This document shows, in pieces, positions 1 through 10,753 of a stretch of DNA of 64,000 nt. The notes beneath the pieces are model-generated. The model was not told the origin of the DNA, searched no databases, and saw nothing but the letters and a program-made list of their open reading frames with translations. This DNA comes from Paramecium tetraurelia (Eukaryota; Ciliophora; Oligohymenophorea; Peniculida; Parameciidae), in the NCBI RefSeq assembly GCF_000165425.1, contig NW_001799288.1:1740-65739 (forward strand), in the 5' to 3' direction. The translations under genes and the position numbers were made by a program. Numbering within the stretch: position 1 is the stretch's first letter; each line of letters starts with the position of its first letter.

Positions 1-1788
1 GATTGATATAGATGATACGAGTTTTCCATCTTATTTGACACTACCTTAGGAATTTGTTTCTGACGATTGTGATTCATTGCTTATAAAAAAAGTATTAGTG
101 AGTTTGATTTCAGGAATTTTGGATTTGAAATTACAAACGTCATTTTTACAATATCTTTCTTTTAAAAATAACACAGATACTAACCCAGTTGGTTCCTACT
201 CTTCATAACAAATTAACTGTTCTTATTGAATTATCTGTTCTAATTAATAATTGGAGTCTTTTTATGATAAATCTTGTTTTTGCACGAACTCACAATCATT
301 TTAATCTTTTTATTCTATATTGAGGGGATGTGGAATTTCTTATAAATTTTGCTTCTAAAAGTCTTTTGAACTTATTTTTTCATCCTTTTAGAATTAAAAT
401 TATTTTTTCTAAACTGGTTTTGTCCAAATATATTGGTATCTTTCTGTTCTTGTCTATATTTACGGATCCAATAAATGCTGCGAGATGATAATGAATTAAA
501 ATCTTGCATCCACACCCAATCCAAATATTTCTTCAAATTTTTCACAAATAAATTCAATTGGAATATTGTAAAACATGCCTACACATTTTTTACAAACTCT
601 GTTTGTTGGTTATTTCCAAATAGATTTAGGATAGATTTATGATATTATTTATTTGTTGAGAATCTATCAAATCTAATTTTAAATACTGAAATATGGATTT
701 ATTTAGGTATATATCAGCCAAAAGAAACAAAATCATAGTCCTTTCACTATGTGGTTCTGAACGATATGAGTTAAAATATTTAATAGGCTCTGCTGAGGAT
801 ACTAATTGAGCAAACTCAGTTTAAAACTAAACGTAATCAAGAAATTATATGTTTTCAAATCTTCCTATTGGTTGCTTAAAATCAATGAACAATCCATCCT
901 TTTTTTTGAAGACAAATCTAATATTTCCAAATGCTATATTGTTTTTTCTAAAAATATTATCTTCACTCATAGAGAGTTCTATGAAATTTTTTTTAATGTT
1001 AGATAACTCAAAGTATGAAAAAAAGTCATCCAACAGCATATTATAATCAAGATCTAGGTTGGGAATCAATTTATTCAGATAAGAGATAAACATGAGTTCA
1101 TTTAAAATAGAGTCGTCTGGTTCAGTATAAAAAGAAATTTGTGAAATGCATTAATTGTAAAGCTTTTATTTAAAATATCCACTTTGAAATTTTCTTAATT
1201 TTTTATAATAATCATCTTAATAACTGTCGTAAAATTGATTGAAAAGTTTTAATTTACCATCTCTATACATTATTAAAGCATATAAAAAGTAACATAAAAT
1301 AGGTGGGATTTATAAAGGAGCAGATCGTTAAAGCTCTAATTAAGAAAGCTTAAAATATAAGGCTTCCAATTAGAGTGCATCCTGCTAAAAATTTTTAGAA
1401 AACTAATTAAAATTTACATCATTTTTTCTACTCTCATAATTATTATTAAGATCCTCCTATTTTTTGTTTGGATGTATATTATATGATGATGGCAAAGAAT
1501 TACCACTGTTCATTTAGGTAATTTCTGTTATTTATTATCGAACTAAATTGGTCCATCTGATGAAGTCTTAATAAATTCTTATTACCTAATTGAATTAGAA
1601 AAACTTCTTTTTCTAAATTTTAAACCCTCCCCAAATTATGAAGTATTTGCAGTTTTTGAAGGAGGCGAATAAAGGATTTATTTTCGATCCATTGAACAAC
1701 TTCTTGTTATTGTAGTCATAATCCATCTTTTGCCCTTCATTTGCTTAGAATAAGAATTGACAAAGTTTGCTTTTGTTTGATGATGCAT
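1..1788 (-). CDS. hypothetical protein, 3' part beyond the window
   Basis: Read with TAA/TAG as Gln, the minus strand is open from an ATG at 1786-1788 to the left edge after removal of short introns. The clearest are about 19 nt, one near 1530-1550 and one at about 573-591 that removes an in-frame TGA at 554-556. The N-terminal ~90 residues are basic and Ser/Thr-rich (FRKRSFSNSIR). A compact hydrophobic and acidic region follows (LCYFLYALIMYRDGKLKLF, LLDDFFSYFEL, FVFKKKDGLFIDFKQP). The C-terminal part seen here is Gln/Glu-rich and polar. I recognise no family. The consistent codon pattern and lack of TGA over hundreds of codons make it a real gene; function is unknown and intron borders are approximate. 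Confidence 0.6.
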
Positions 1789-1865
1789 AATTTTATAAAT
1801 TTATTTAAATAATAAAAATAATTTGTAAATAACCCACTTTTATAATTCAAATTATTAGTACTAAA

Positions 1866-2074
1866 ATGAGTAATATTATTAGTGAATACAAAATTCAATA
1901 ATATTCTTAGATAAGTCTTAGAATCCTAATTGAATATTCTAATGATTCATTTGACCTTTATATTAAAATTTGTGTTTCGTTTTTACAGAGTTTAAAAATT
2001 CAGAACCCGTAGATTATTTTATGAACAATCAAGAACCGAGAATAGCTAGAATCATTTCTATCAAAACCACGTGA
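1866..2074 (+). CDS. small weak open frame, hypothetical
   Basis: An ATG 77 bp from the divergent start of the left-edge gene opens about 37 codons. A 17-nt GT-AG segment near 1970-1987 would join it to a second polar stretch (NSEPVDYFMNNQEPRIARII) ending at TGA 2072-2074. Nothing is recognised. A frame this length is not rare by chance when TGA is the only stop, so it may be a gene remnant. Confidence 0.25.
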
Positions 2075-2110
2075 GTAACAGTGGTTTATTTCTCAATTCA
2101 TGCATTCTAG

Positions 2111-2248
2111 ATGTCATTCAAATAAAAAATCTTTCTCTTGGTTGCGTTTTTGTTTTGTAAACTACATTCCAATACTCCCCTAATTCCCATTTTGAATCAA
2201 AGGGGTAAACAACTATCTCAAATTCTATTTTTAAAATAATTATTATGA
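2111..2248 (+). CDS. possible secreted peptide or first exon, hypothetical
   Basis: Forty-five codons begin with a convincing signal-peptide shape: MSFKQKIF, a hydrophobic LLVAFLF core, then a small polar region. The frame stops at TGA 2246-2248. A second frame runs on to about 2700 and includes a Cys pair (RCCIGC) and a glycine-loop-like LGQG. I could not join them with a plausible intron. It may be the decayed 5' end of a secreted-protein gene. Confidence 0.22.
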
Positions 2249-4829
2249 AAAGGAATTATTTTGAATTTTTTCAAAATTAAGTTACAATTTCAGCCTTCCT
2301 TGTATTGTACTCTATCAAATCAAAAAAGATTTAAATTTACGATAGGTGTTGCATTGGATGTAATTCTACGTTCGATGCGATAATAGATAGAAAATATTTA
2401 TACTCTCATTATAAGGTTACTCTGCATATTATAAACTAGTTGAGCTTAATCATTATTTAAAGTGTAGTAATTCTTCACCGAAAGATAGTGCTCCTAAAAT
2501 AGAGAATCAATTATTTAGTAATCCTATAGGTTATTGATAGTAATTATAATTTGGGGCAAGGTATTTTATGTTAAGGCTATAGTTTCGACATTAGGTCATA
2601 TGATAATATCCTAATAACAGCAAAGGTACTAAAATTTCCTGTTGCTCATCAATCTGAGCAATGTGCAAGAACGACACCAAAGTCCATTCTTATGTAGTGA
2701 ATATTTTGCGAACACGTAAAACTGTTGGAAATTTCTCAATTATTTATAACAGCATCCTGTTCTACTCATATTGTAATTTGTGAAACTCTTCTACTGGATT
2801 CGATACTCTCTCTCACTTGGCGTATAAGTTAAAAGAAACTACTAAGAAACTTTATGTACAAACTCTTATGAAAACTAATAAGACGAATCTAATGAAATAC
2901 ATTTCTCCATGTTATTAGAAAAATGCACAGGATTTCCTAAACCTTGTATTCCACTCTAATGTTTGAAAAAATTAACAATACTTGAAACACCTGTGTAAAA
3001 TCTAACAAAAATGCTTATATAATCTAATTTATTATTATAGATCACTTTGATACACTTAACTTATTTTATTATTATTAATCTGTTCCTCAGTTTTATAAAA
3101 ATAAACAAAATTCCATCACTTAGAGTACTATGCAATTCCAATTGGAGAAGTATCTAAAGAGATAATTACTTTTAAAATGAAATTTCCTTTTGCGCTTAAG
3201 AAATTAACAATTTTATTTATATTTGAAATTATTTACAATATTATTCTTGAATGTTAGTATAGATATAAATTTTTATAGCAAGAGGAACTGCACTTTGAAT
3301 GCTTGATATTTATTACACTAAAGCTAATTTACTTCATTAAGGATTCTTGGATTGTAAATGTCCTTTACCCTCTTCTGAAATTAATCCTCCTGGCATTTCA
3401 TTTTCGAAACAAAAAATGAACAACACGAACTGCCAACATTGCTTATGAGTAATAGATACTTATGTTCATTCTTAATTCTGCTACTTGATTGCTGTACTAG
3501 TACCTGTTTGATTGAAAAAGGTAATAAATTGAACTAGTAGGAGGGCTATATGATAGACACAACATGCACTGCAAAAGGATGATGTGCAAATTCCAATGAT
3601 TTAACTAATGATTATTATCTGATGACTCTATTTATACCTTAAATTCAACAGTTATTTTATTATATTCTCACAACTTAGAACATTTACTCCAAAAATGAGG
3701 AGCACGATGTGTTCATCACAAGATATAAATGTTTGTTTGATAAAGGACTTTTGACTATTTCAAAGATTTTCAATCTACAATATGAGAATAATATCAAAAC
3801 TATCAGATGATTGTTAGAAATAAATGTAAACAAAATTACATATATAATTTGCTTAGGATTTATTTGATTGTCTAAAAAATAAAATTGGAGAGGAGAGGAA
3901 TTATTATCAAAAAGTAACTTTTATTTGCACTATTTAACTGAAGTCGCAGTCTACAATTACACAATCTCAGATATTAGGTACTTTCAATTTATAGTAATAT
4001 CAAGTAGAGGCTAATCAATATCAAATTTTACTAAATTTTAACTCTTGAATTATTTCATTAAAATTGTCCTTAGAAGGAAACATCCTTATTTATAAGTTAA
4101 AAATATTTTTTAAAACTCTTGTTGAACTTGGTAACTATTAAATATTGTTCTCTTTAAATTAATAAGAATTAGAAAACTACATAATCAGATACGAAGGTAA
4201 TGGAAGGAATTGAACTCTTGAATGAATAGAAAAAACAAAATCTTCTTTAAAGGACTCATTTAAATTAAAAAACTGAATATTCATAAATGAGGGGTATAAT
4301 ACACTCCTTATTGGTCTTTAAATTATGATGTATTATATTTAGGGAATCTATATTTCAAAAGTTTCCTTTAACATTACATACCATAAATGCAGGCAATAAT
4401 TGGCAAAAGTGATTATAGTTATTAGAAGTAAGACATTATCAAAGAACCTAATATTCATGATTTGGACCTATTGGTTTAAGATTTGTAAATGAAAGCTGAG
4501 GACAATTCTTAAGTCATAGAAAAAAATGTGTCATAAAATTAAGTTTTAATTCTAATTTTCTTGCTTCGATAAATTATTTAATGAAATCAATCCTAATAGT
4601 AAAATGTTGATATAAAAGATTTGTAATACTTTGGTTTCTTGTTTTTATTAAGTTCTAATTTTTAATGTAATTGTAATTGAGAAAATGATTCCAATCTTTT
4701 TAAGTAATTATAATCAATTTAATGATGAAGAATAATTTTCTGTATTAGACAAAATGAAATAGGCTGAGAAAATCTTTGTGTTAAGGATTTGAAGAGTAAA
4801 CCTATTCTCATGAAAAATACATTATTCAA
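2249..4829. other. gene-poor stretch, no convincing gene
   Basis: All six frames contain frequent TGA, and the longer open pieces lack the compositional regularity of the genes to the right. Small coding-like scraps can be seen, for example a minus-strand EMPGGLISEEGKGHLQ near 3350-3410 and a plus-strand LGQG near 2545, but none extends into a recognisable domain. I read this as decayed genes or long intergenic DNA. Confidence 0.5.
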
Positions 4830-5670
4830 ACTATTTGTTTTATTATTACAAATAATAAATCACATCATATGCAATGAAATTTATGCAAATTTCTAAATAA
4901 GAGATGCTTATATGGAATAATTCTTTGACTCCTTAAAAAATGGCCTTTAGGTTCTGGATGAAATTCTATTGTGTTTTTAAATCATGAGATGTACTCTAAA
5001 AATCAAAATGAAATTAATATTTTCATTAGGTAATGGCAAAATAATTCCCAAGATACATACCTTACATGGAAACATTTTCAGAAATTCATCAAATATTAAT
5101 GGAGTTCATGAAAAATGGTTCTCTCTTAGCCATATTATTGACAAATGGAAAATTTGCGGAAAATTTGCATGCACCATCACAATAAATTTTTACAACTAGA
5201 TAGGACTTTTGCATAGGAATGGAGAAGTGCATTTTGATTGAAATTTGAGAATATAATGTTTAATGAAAATATGATATTAAAAATATGCGATTTAGGATAT
5301 GCAAATTTACCTATAGGTTTCACGCAAGGTGTGCTTCCCAGAAATAAATTCAAAATAAAATAATCGATCCTGAAAATGCGATGTGTTTGCTTATGGAGTT
5401 ATAATATTTATAATTGTTATGGGGTTTCTGCCCTTTTATCATAACTATGATAATTTGTAAGAAATGATTTCTAATTGATAATGGGATGAATTTTGGAATA
5501 AATTTAAAAAAATTGTTAGCCAGATCATCAGATGAATATAAAGTATTAATAACAAAAATTATTGTTGCCAATGCGAATAACAGATGTAATATGCAAATAT
5601 TTCTACTGCAGCCTTACTTTGGAAAAGGCATCAGATTAAGAATGTACATAAGAATTACTCAGAAAGATTA
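4830..5670 (+). pseudogene. decayed Ser/Thr protein kinase
   Basis: Kinase landmarks appear in order but scattered over three frames. They are a beta3-like YAMKFMQIS near 4870, a hinge-like LMEFMKNGSLLAIL near 5095, HRNGEVHFD then LKFENIMF near 5210-5250, a DFG counterpart CDLGYANLP near 5288, and DVFAYGVIIFIIVMGFLPF near 5382-5440. In-frame TGA codons and single-base shifts interrupt it, notably directly after HFD. The HRD arginine is replaced and DFG is altered. No GT-AG introns explain the shifts. The arrangement resembles the many CAMK-type kinases of Paramecium. I infer an inactivated paralogue. Confidence 0.65.
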
Positions 5671-7009
5671 AATTGAGAAATGTCTGATTTTATAAATATT
5701 GATTCTTGATTTTTGAGAATCAATATTTCCATCAAGTTTTTAGTTATAATATTTCACTGTGATTTTATTTATTTATAAATGGAGCAATCATTTCAAATAT
5801 TTTCAAGTATTATTTAAATACAATTGTAACATTTAATTTTCATTTATTTTTATTTACTTATAGTTAATATAGAAAAATTCAAATTTATTTTATAGACATT
5901 AAAATGTAGAGAGCTTTAATTTTAAATTTCTATTTCTAATAAATTAAATTACATCATTTTTTTAATATTACAACTTTTACAGCTATCTCATAACAAAGTT
6001 TAATCGAGTTTAGTTGCTACATTTCCAAAGATATAACATAAAAGCAAATTTATTGATGAAATCCTTGAAAAATTAATAATGCGCAATCAGAAAATTATAA
6101 AATAGTACAGCATATAATTATCTTACATTCTTCGTTAATTATTACTTTTAATTAATCTTCCAACACTTACTACCACTAAAAAGTATATAATATAAATACT
6201 TTTCATTTCAATAATCTTTTATAAAAAGTTGAAATCTAGTTTGTGTTCTCATTAATAATTCCAACTATTTTTGTCTGGCTATTTACAATAAACCCATGTA
6301 ATTATAGGATAAAATCTATAATATTGATATATAATCTGTGAAAATTACCGTTAGAAATTATCTGCTCACATATTTATAAATCAGCCAACTTGAGTTTAAT
6401 GGATTACTGATGATTTACTCTATTCCTCTACGGTTTATTTTTCAAAAATCATTTTAGTTCTCCTCGCTTTAATAAGATAATTAATTATTTTAATTGGAAA
6501 GTTAATAGGACAAGATATCACTTTTAACAGATTGAATTCTTTATTTACTTGAGATTTATGAATATTTCATTAGGATATATTTTGGATATTAAACTTCATT
6601 AAGTTAATTCTTTGTCGATTGTGATTAAATTTGCCTTTAATAAATAAATTCAATCCATTATTTTAGAATTGGCCTTTAAGAATATGATAACTATTTAATA
6701 TTCTTTGTTTGTCTCTCTCTAGATCTAAGCATCCGATAATAGGGTTTAATAAAAATCGATATTATTCTTAAGAACCAGTTTTATTCTTTTGACTTATAAC
6801 CTCAAGATATAATTTAGAACACTAGAAGAGCTCTACATTTCTAACATAAATTTCTTAGTTCCAAGAAATTAAATAAATATCTATTTGTTTATAAAAAATT
6901 GCTTATATTTTTAAGGATAAATGAATATTTGTTTGAATCAACCATTCTTATTTATATGGAAAGATTATTTAGTTTCGATTATTTAGTTTAATAACTAAAC
7001 ACAAAACCA
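5671..7009. other. AT-rich stretch without genes
   Basis: About 1.3 kb of very AT-rich sequence with TGA in all frames and no recognisable motif. This is long for the spacing seen elsewhere in the window, which is mostly under 400 bp. Confidence 0.6.
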
Positions 7010-8098
7010 ATAGCTGGAAATACTAAAGGCTAAAGGTCATATTGAGAAATTTTTAAAGATTTTAGACAAACCAAAAATTAAGTTTGACTGAATTAGAGCA
7101 CCTGATGATATTAAGGGATTAAGATCTTTGGTTGGGAAATTGATATTAGGGTACCTTCCTGTGGATAGGATGGAATGGAATTCAACAATCACAATAAATA
7201 TTGAGAATTATGAATAGTTTTGCAATGACTAGATTTAGTCGAAATTGTAAAAACATTTGACTGAATCGAGTGAATATGAAGATTAAGAAAATAAATAAAA
7301 TTCAAAATAAGATCATCCATTAAGCAAATCCTAATGATATATTTGGAAAAGCTATTTTGATGATTAAGTAGGAAGTGGAGAAAGACAGTGTAAGAATGAG
7401 AGCAGAATTGTCTTTCTTTGTTTCCCCAACGTGAATTCCTAATAAATATCCAGTATACTTTAGAACCTAATGTAGAAGAGAAAGGAGTTCTAACAAGAAT
7501 ATTGTTTATTTACTCAAAATTGAATCCTGCAATTAGATATGTGGTATTAGATTGTATTTATTCAAGCAAGGGATGAATGAAATACTAGCTCCATTGTACT
7601 ATTTGTTCTATGACGATTTATTTTTATAATCTGTTTGAAAGTGAAGCATTTTTCTTTTTACAATATTTATGGCTGATGCTAAAGAAAGGTGTAAATTTAT
7701 AATTTATTGCTAGTTTTTTAAGATCACTTGAGGATTCATTAGATGGTATAAAATCAAAAATGAATAACTTAAACACATTGTTAAGGATTCACGAAATTGA
7801 AATTTTGGATAATTTATAGAAATAAGGAATTCATCCATAATTTTATAGCTTAAGGATAATACTATATTTACATAAGAATTCGAATTACATTGTGTTTTTA
7901 TCTTATGGGATAGTCTTTTGAGCCATTCTAATAGAAATGAAATACTTACTATATTTGTGTCTGAGCATAATAAAAGAATTAAAACATTCTTTGTTAGGCT
8001 ATGATTTTACAGACATAATGGAGGGATTCTAATAGGTAGGGAAAATTGAGGTAGAAAAAATCCTGTAAGTAGCATCCCAAATTTATCAACACAGTTGA
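7010..8098 (+). pseudogene. TBC-domain Rab GTPase-activating protein, broken copy
   Basis: The order of motifs matches the TBC1D13-type Rab GAP family: LILGYLPVDRMEW, ENYEQF, DHPLSK, RMRAELSFF, ILFIYSKLNPAIRY, GMNEILAPLYYLFYDD, SEAFF, IFMADAKE, LEDSLDGIKSKM, HPQFYSLR, FILWDSLLS and a final KIEVEKILQVASQIYQHS. Two normal introns remain: 26 nt before GMNE, and 25 nt after MADAKE. The rest is damaged. A TGA lies before the start of the domain, there are shifts in the DHPLSK-YFDD region, an extra base before ESEAF is followed by a lost T, and a lost base after FYSLR is followed by an extra A before MKYLLYL. The Trp expected in the VWK motif is Gly. It cannot encode one chain. Confidence 0.8.
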
Positions 8099-8156
8099 AT
8101 TGTTTTCATAAGTATCTGATTTATTAAATTTCAATTGTTTTATCATAACAACTTAA

Positions 8157-9410
8157 ATGTAGACTCTATCAGCTAAATTAAGTTAATTGAAATGCTCTCT
8201 CCACAAAGAGCACTCTTAATCGATAGCTGCAGTTTGCTTATCTGAAAATTGCTAAGAACCTAGGAGGACACTCTGTTCATTTTGTATATTATATAATCAT
8301 AGAGGACATAAAATATTTTAACTAGCTGAGCTTGGGAATATGATTTAAGCAGGACTCTAAGAATATCAAAATAATGTATTAGCTTATGGCGCCATTAATA
8401 TAAAAGAAATAAGTAATTGCCTAAAATTGATGACTTAGAAAATTATTTAATTACAAATACATTTTAAAGAAATAAAATAGGGAATCAAGGATGAATCTTT
8501 AATAGAACTTATTCATAAGCAATTATTTATCAACTAAATTAAAAAAGAATAAGAACTAGAATCCATAGTTCTATAGTTAAAGCAACTATTTTAAAATAAT
8601 TAATTTAAGTAGCCACCAAATAAAAATTATTAAGAATTATTTCTCTTAGGTAAGTAGATATCTTTGAGTGCATCTTTTTTTTTAGGAACCTAAATAGTAA
8701 ATTAGAAACTAGAATTAAGTTAATAATAATATCATATTGCAAATCGCTGTACACAAAATATCAAAGAGCTTTTCAAACAGCTGAATTATAATTTTTAAGT
8801 TGATTGTTCCACTATTTGTAGCTAGCAAGATATATATTTACAATCAATAGATGTTAGCACTTAAACTGATTTATTAATTTATATTAATTCTCAATTTCAG
8901 AAACCTGCCTAGCTTGATTAATGTTTTAAATACAACTTAGGCGTATTCATGAATTTAGGTGAACATATACTATTATCAAATGGGTTTAGTAAAATATATG
9001 AAAAACCAACTACGTTTCCATTTACTGAAGAACTACTGGAAAAGCTTAGGTTTGATTGTTAAGAAAATACAATTATTTGTCTGGGAGGTATAAAAACCAT
9101 AGAAAGGAATAAATTGATATTGTGTGCTATCGATTTTGCATAAGAATTATTTATAATAACAAAAGATTCATTGAAATCCAGAAAAAGCCAAAATGCTGAT
9201 ATATTTTGGTATCATTATAAAAATAGATGTTTTGGATTTTCTAAAAATGAAAAGATAAGTGCCTCTAATGCAACAGCTGACGAAAATTAAATTTAAGCTG
9301 AGTATAGATTTTCTGTATGGTTAGATGGAGACATTGGTTTTAGAATTGGAAACAATAAAAATTTAAAGTTTAGTAATGAATTTAGTTATGTAATTTATAA
9401 GAAATATTGA
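8157..9410 (+). CDS. B-box zinc-finger coiled-coil protein (TRIM-like)
   Basis: One open frame of 417 codons in the ciliate code. Residues about 15-60 show a B-box Cys/His pattern (CSLHKEHSQ, then CQEP, CSFC and HRGH). A Gln/Lys/Leu-rich coiled coil spans about 70-240. The C-terminal ~150 residues form a globular, possibly SPRY/TLDc-like region with KIYEKPTTFPF, IICLGGIKT, DIFWYHYKNRCFGFS and SVWLDGDIGFRIG. A stretch at 8650-8685 starts GTAAG and ends in a T-tract plus TAG; it is 36 nt and in frame, so it may be an intron or coding. Such proteins often act as ligases or scaffolds. No RING finger is visible, so I make no catalytic claim. Confidence 0.75.
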
Positions 9411-9854
9411 TTTCTTTAATAAAGTTGTATTTCTTTTTCATAAAATATATTATTCAAGTTTATAATAGATTTAGCTGTTTCAATCTAAATTTTAGGAATA
9501 ATGTCATTTTGAGTTACTTTGTAACTTATTAGCTTTTATATTACTATTAACACAAGAAATATGATCTCTACCTTTTTATTTACTTTCATTAAGGGGGTGT
9601 ATTTGATTATAAAATTTATTATTAATTAAGTTCTTTATTATTTGATAAAGGTAATAAATCAATGAAGGTGTTAAAATTGATGAAAATTAAAGTGTGTTCC
9701 ATTGTGCTGCACTATTTTGGAAGCAGTTTAGTCAATTTTTGTGTAGAGCATCCAATCAAATGTCAGATATACAAATATCCATAATCAGCCAATCAGATTG
9801 AAAATTTTTATTAAAATATAGCGCTTAGGTTTTCAATTTAAAATATTAAATATA
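9411..9854. promoter_or_regulatory. intergenic region upstream of histone H2B
   Basis: 444 bp of AT-rich sequence between the B-box gene and H2B. It must hold the H2B promoter. I see no defined histone box or TATA element that I would defend. Confidence 0.4.
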
Positions 9855-10229
9855 ATGGCTCCATCAAAATCTCCAAAAGCTGAAGCAAAAAAGACTGTTA
9901 AAACAGTAAAGACTAAGAAATCAACTGATGACAAAAAGAAGGCAAGAAGACGATAAGAAACGTTTGCCTTATATATTTACAAAGTATTGAGATAAGTGCA
10001 TCCAGAAATTGGTGTTTCAAGAAAAGCCATGAACATTATGAATTCATTCATTAATGATATTTTTGATAGAATTGCTCTTGAAGCTAGCAAATTAGTCAGA
10101 TTCAATAAAAGAAGAACTCTAAGCTCAAGGGAAATTTAAACTGCTGTTAAATTATTACTTCCAGGAGAATTGGCAAGACATGCTATTTCTGAAGGAACAA
10201 AAGCTGTTACCAAATACACAAGTGGTTGA
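9855..10229 (+). CDS. histone H2B
   Basis: 124 codons ending at TGA, no intron. The N-terminal tail is Lys/Ala/Pro-rich ([16 protein letters not shown]). The histone fold then follows: [57 protein letters not shown]. All are hallmarks of H2B, including the C-terminal [13 protein letters not shown]. Length matches the family. It is a core nucleosome protein pairing with H2A. No other histone gene lies nearby. TAA/TAG glutamines interrupt it under the standard code, which independently supports the ciliate code. Confidence 0.97.
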
Positions 10230-10753
10230 TTATATACTATTAATTAAGTTCAAAAAATAATAAATAGAGTTTAATTTACAAATTTCTTTATTTCTTATTA
10301 TAATCATATATTTTATAATCTTCTGACACTTTTAGCCAATATCGAGGTAGAGAATTTAATGTTTATGTATTAAATGCTGATATCAACTTAATGAATTAAC
10401 ATTAGTGAATGGCAAATGATAATATAACTTCATTTATATTGAAATTGAAATAATTATTTTAGCTTGAGATTAGACTATTTAAGGGAAAGAAAAAGGAAAA
10501 CTGGAATAGAGAAATTGATCTTAATATATATATATCAATATCATTGTATATGATAATAGGTTTTTTTTATATATAAGTTATTTCCAAACCTACTAATAGT
10601 GATTTCATTTAAGGAGATGGCTACTTACGAATTTGGAATGCAATTTGCTTAATAATTAATGTAAGTGTTTAATGGCCATTATTTGATCATAAAATTATCA
10701 CAAAATTAATTATATTAATTATTATAGTCACAAGCTGCAATATTACGCAATCA
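10230..10753. other. intergenic region with an unexplained upstream ATG frame
   Basis: An ATG at 10617 opens a frame beginning MATYEFGMQFAQQLM that is not in the exchanger frame. The only GT-AG pair that could remove the following sequence is about 67 nt and leads to the wrong frame. The remainder is AT-rich intergenic DNA. Confidence 0.4.

Noticed and set aside
2545..2700. A protein kinase glycine loop (NLGQG) as the start of the kinase fossil
   Set aside because: It is more than 2 kb from the next kinase motif, and a separate beta3-like segment lies much closer at about 4870.
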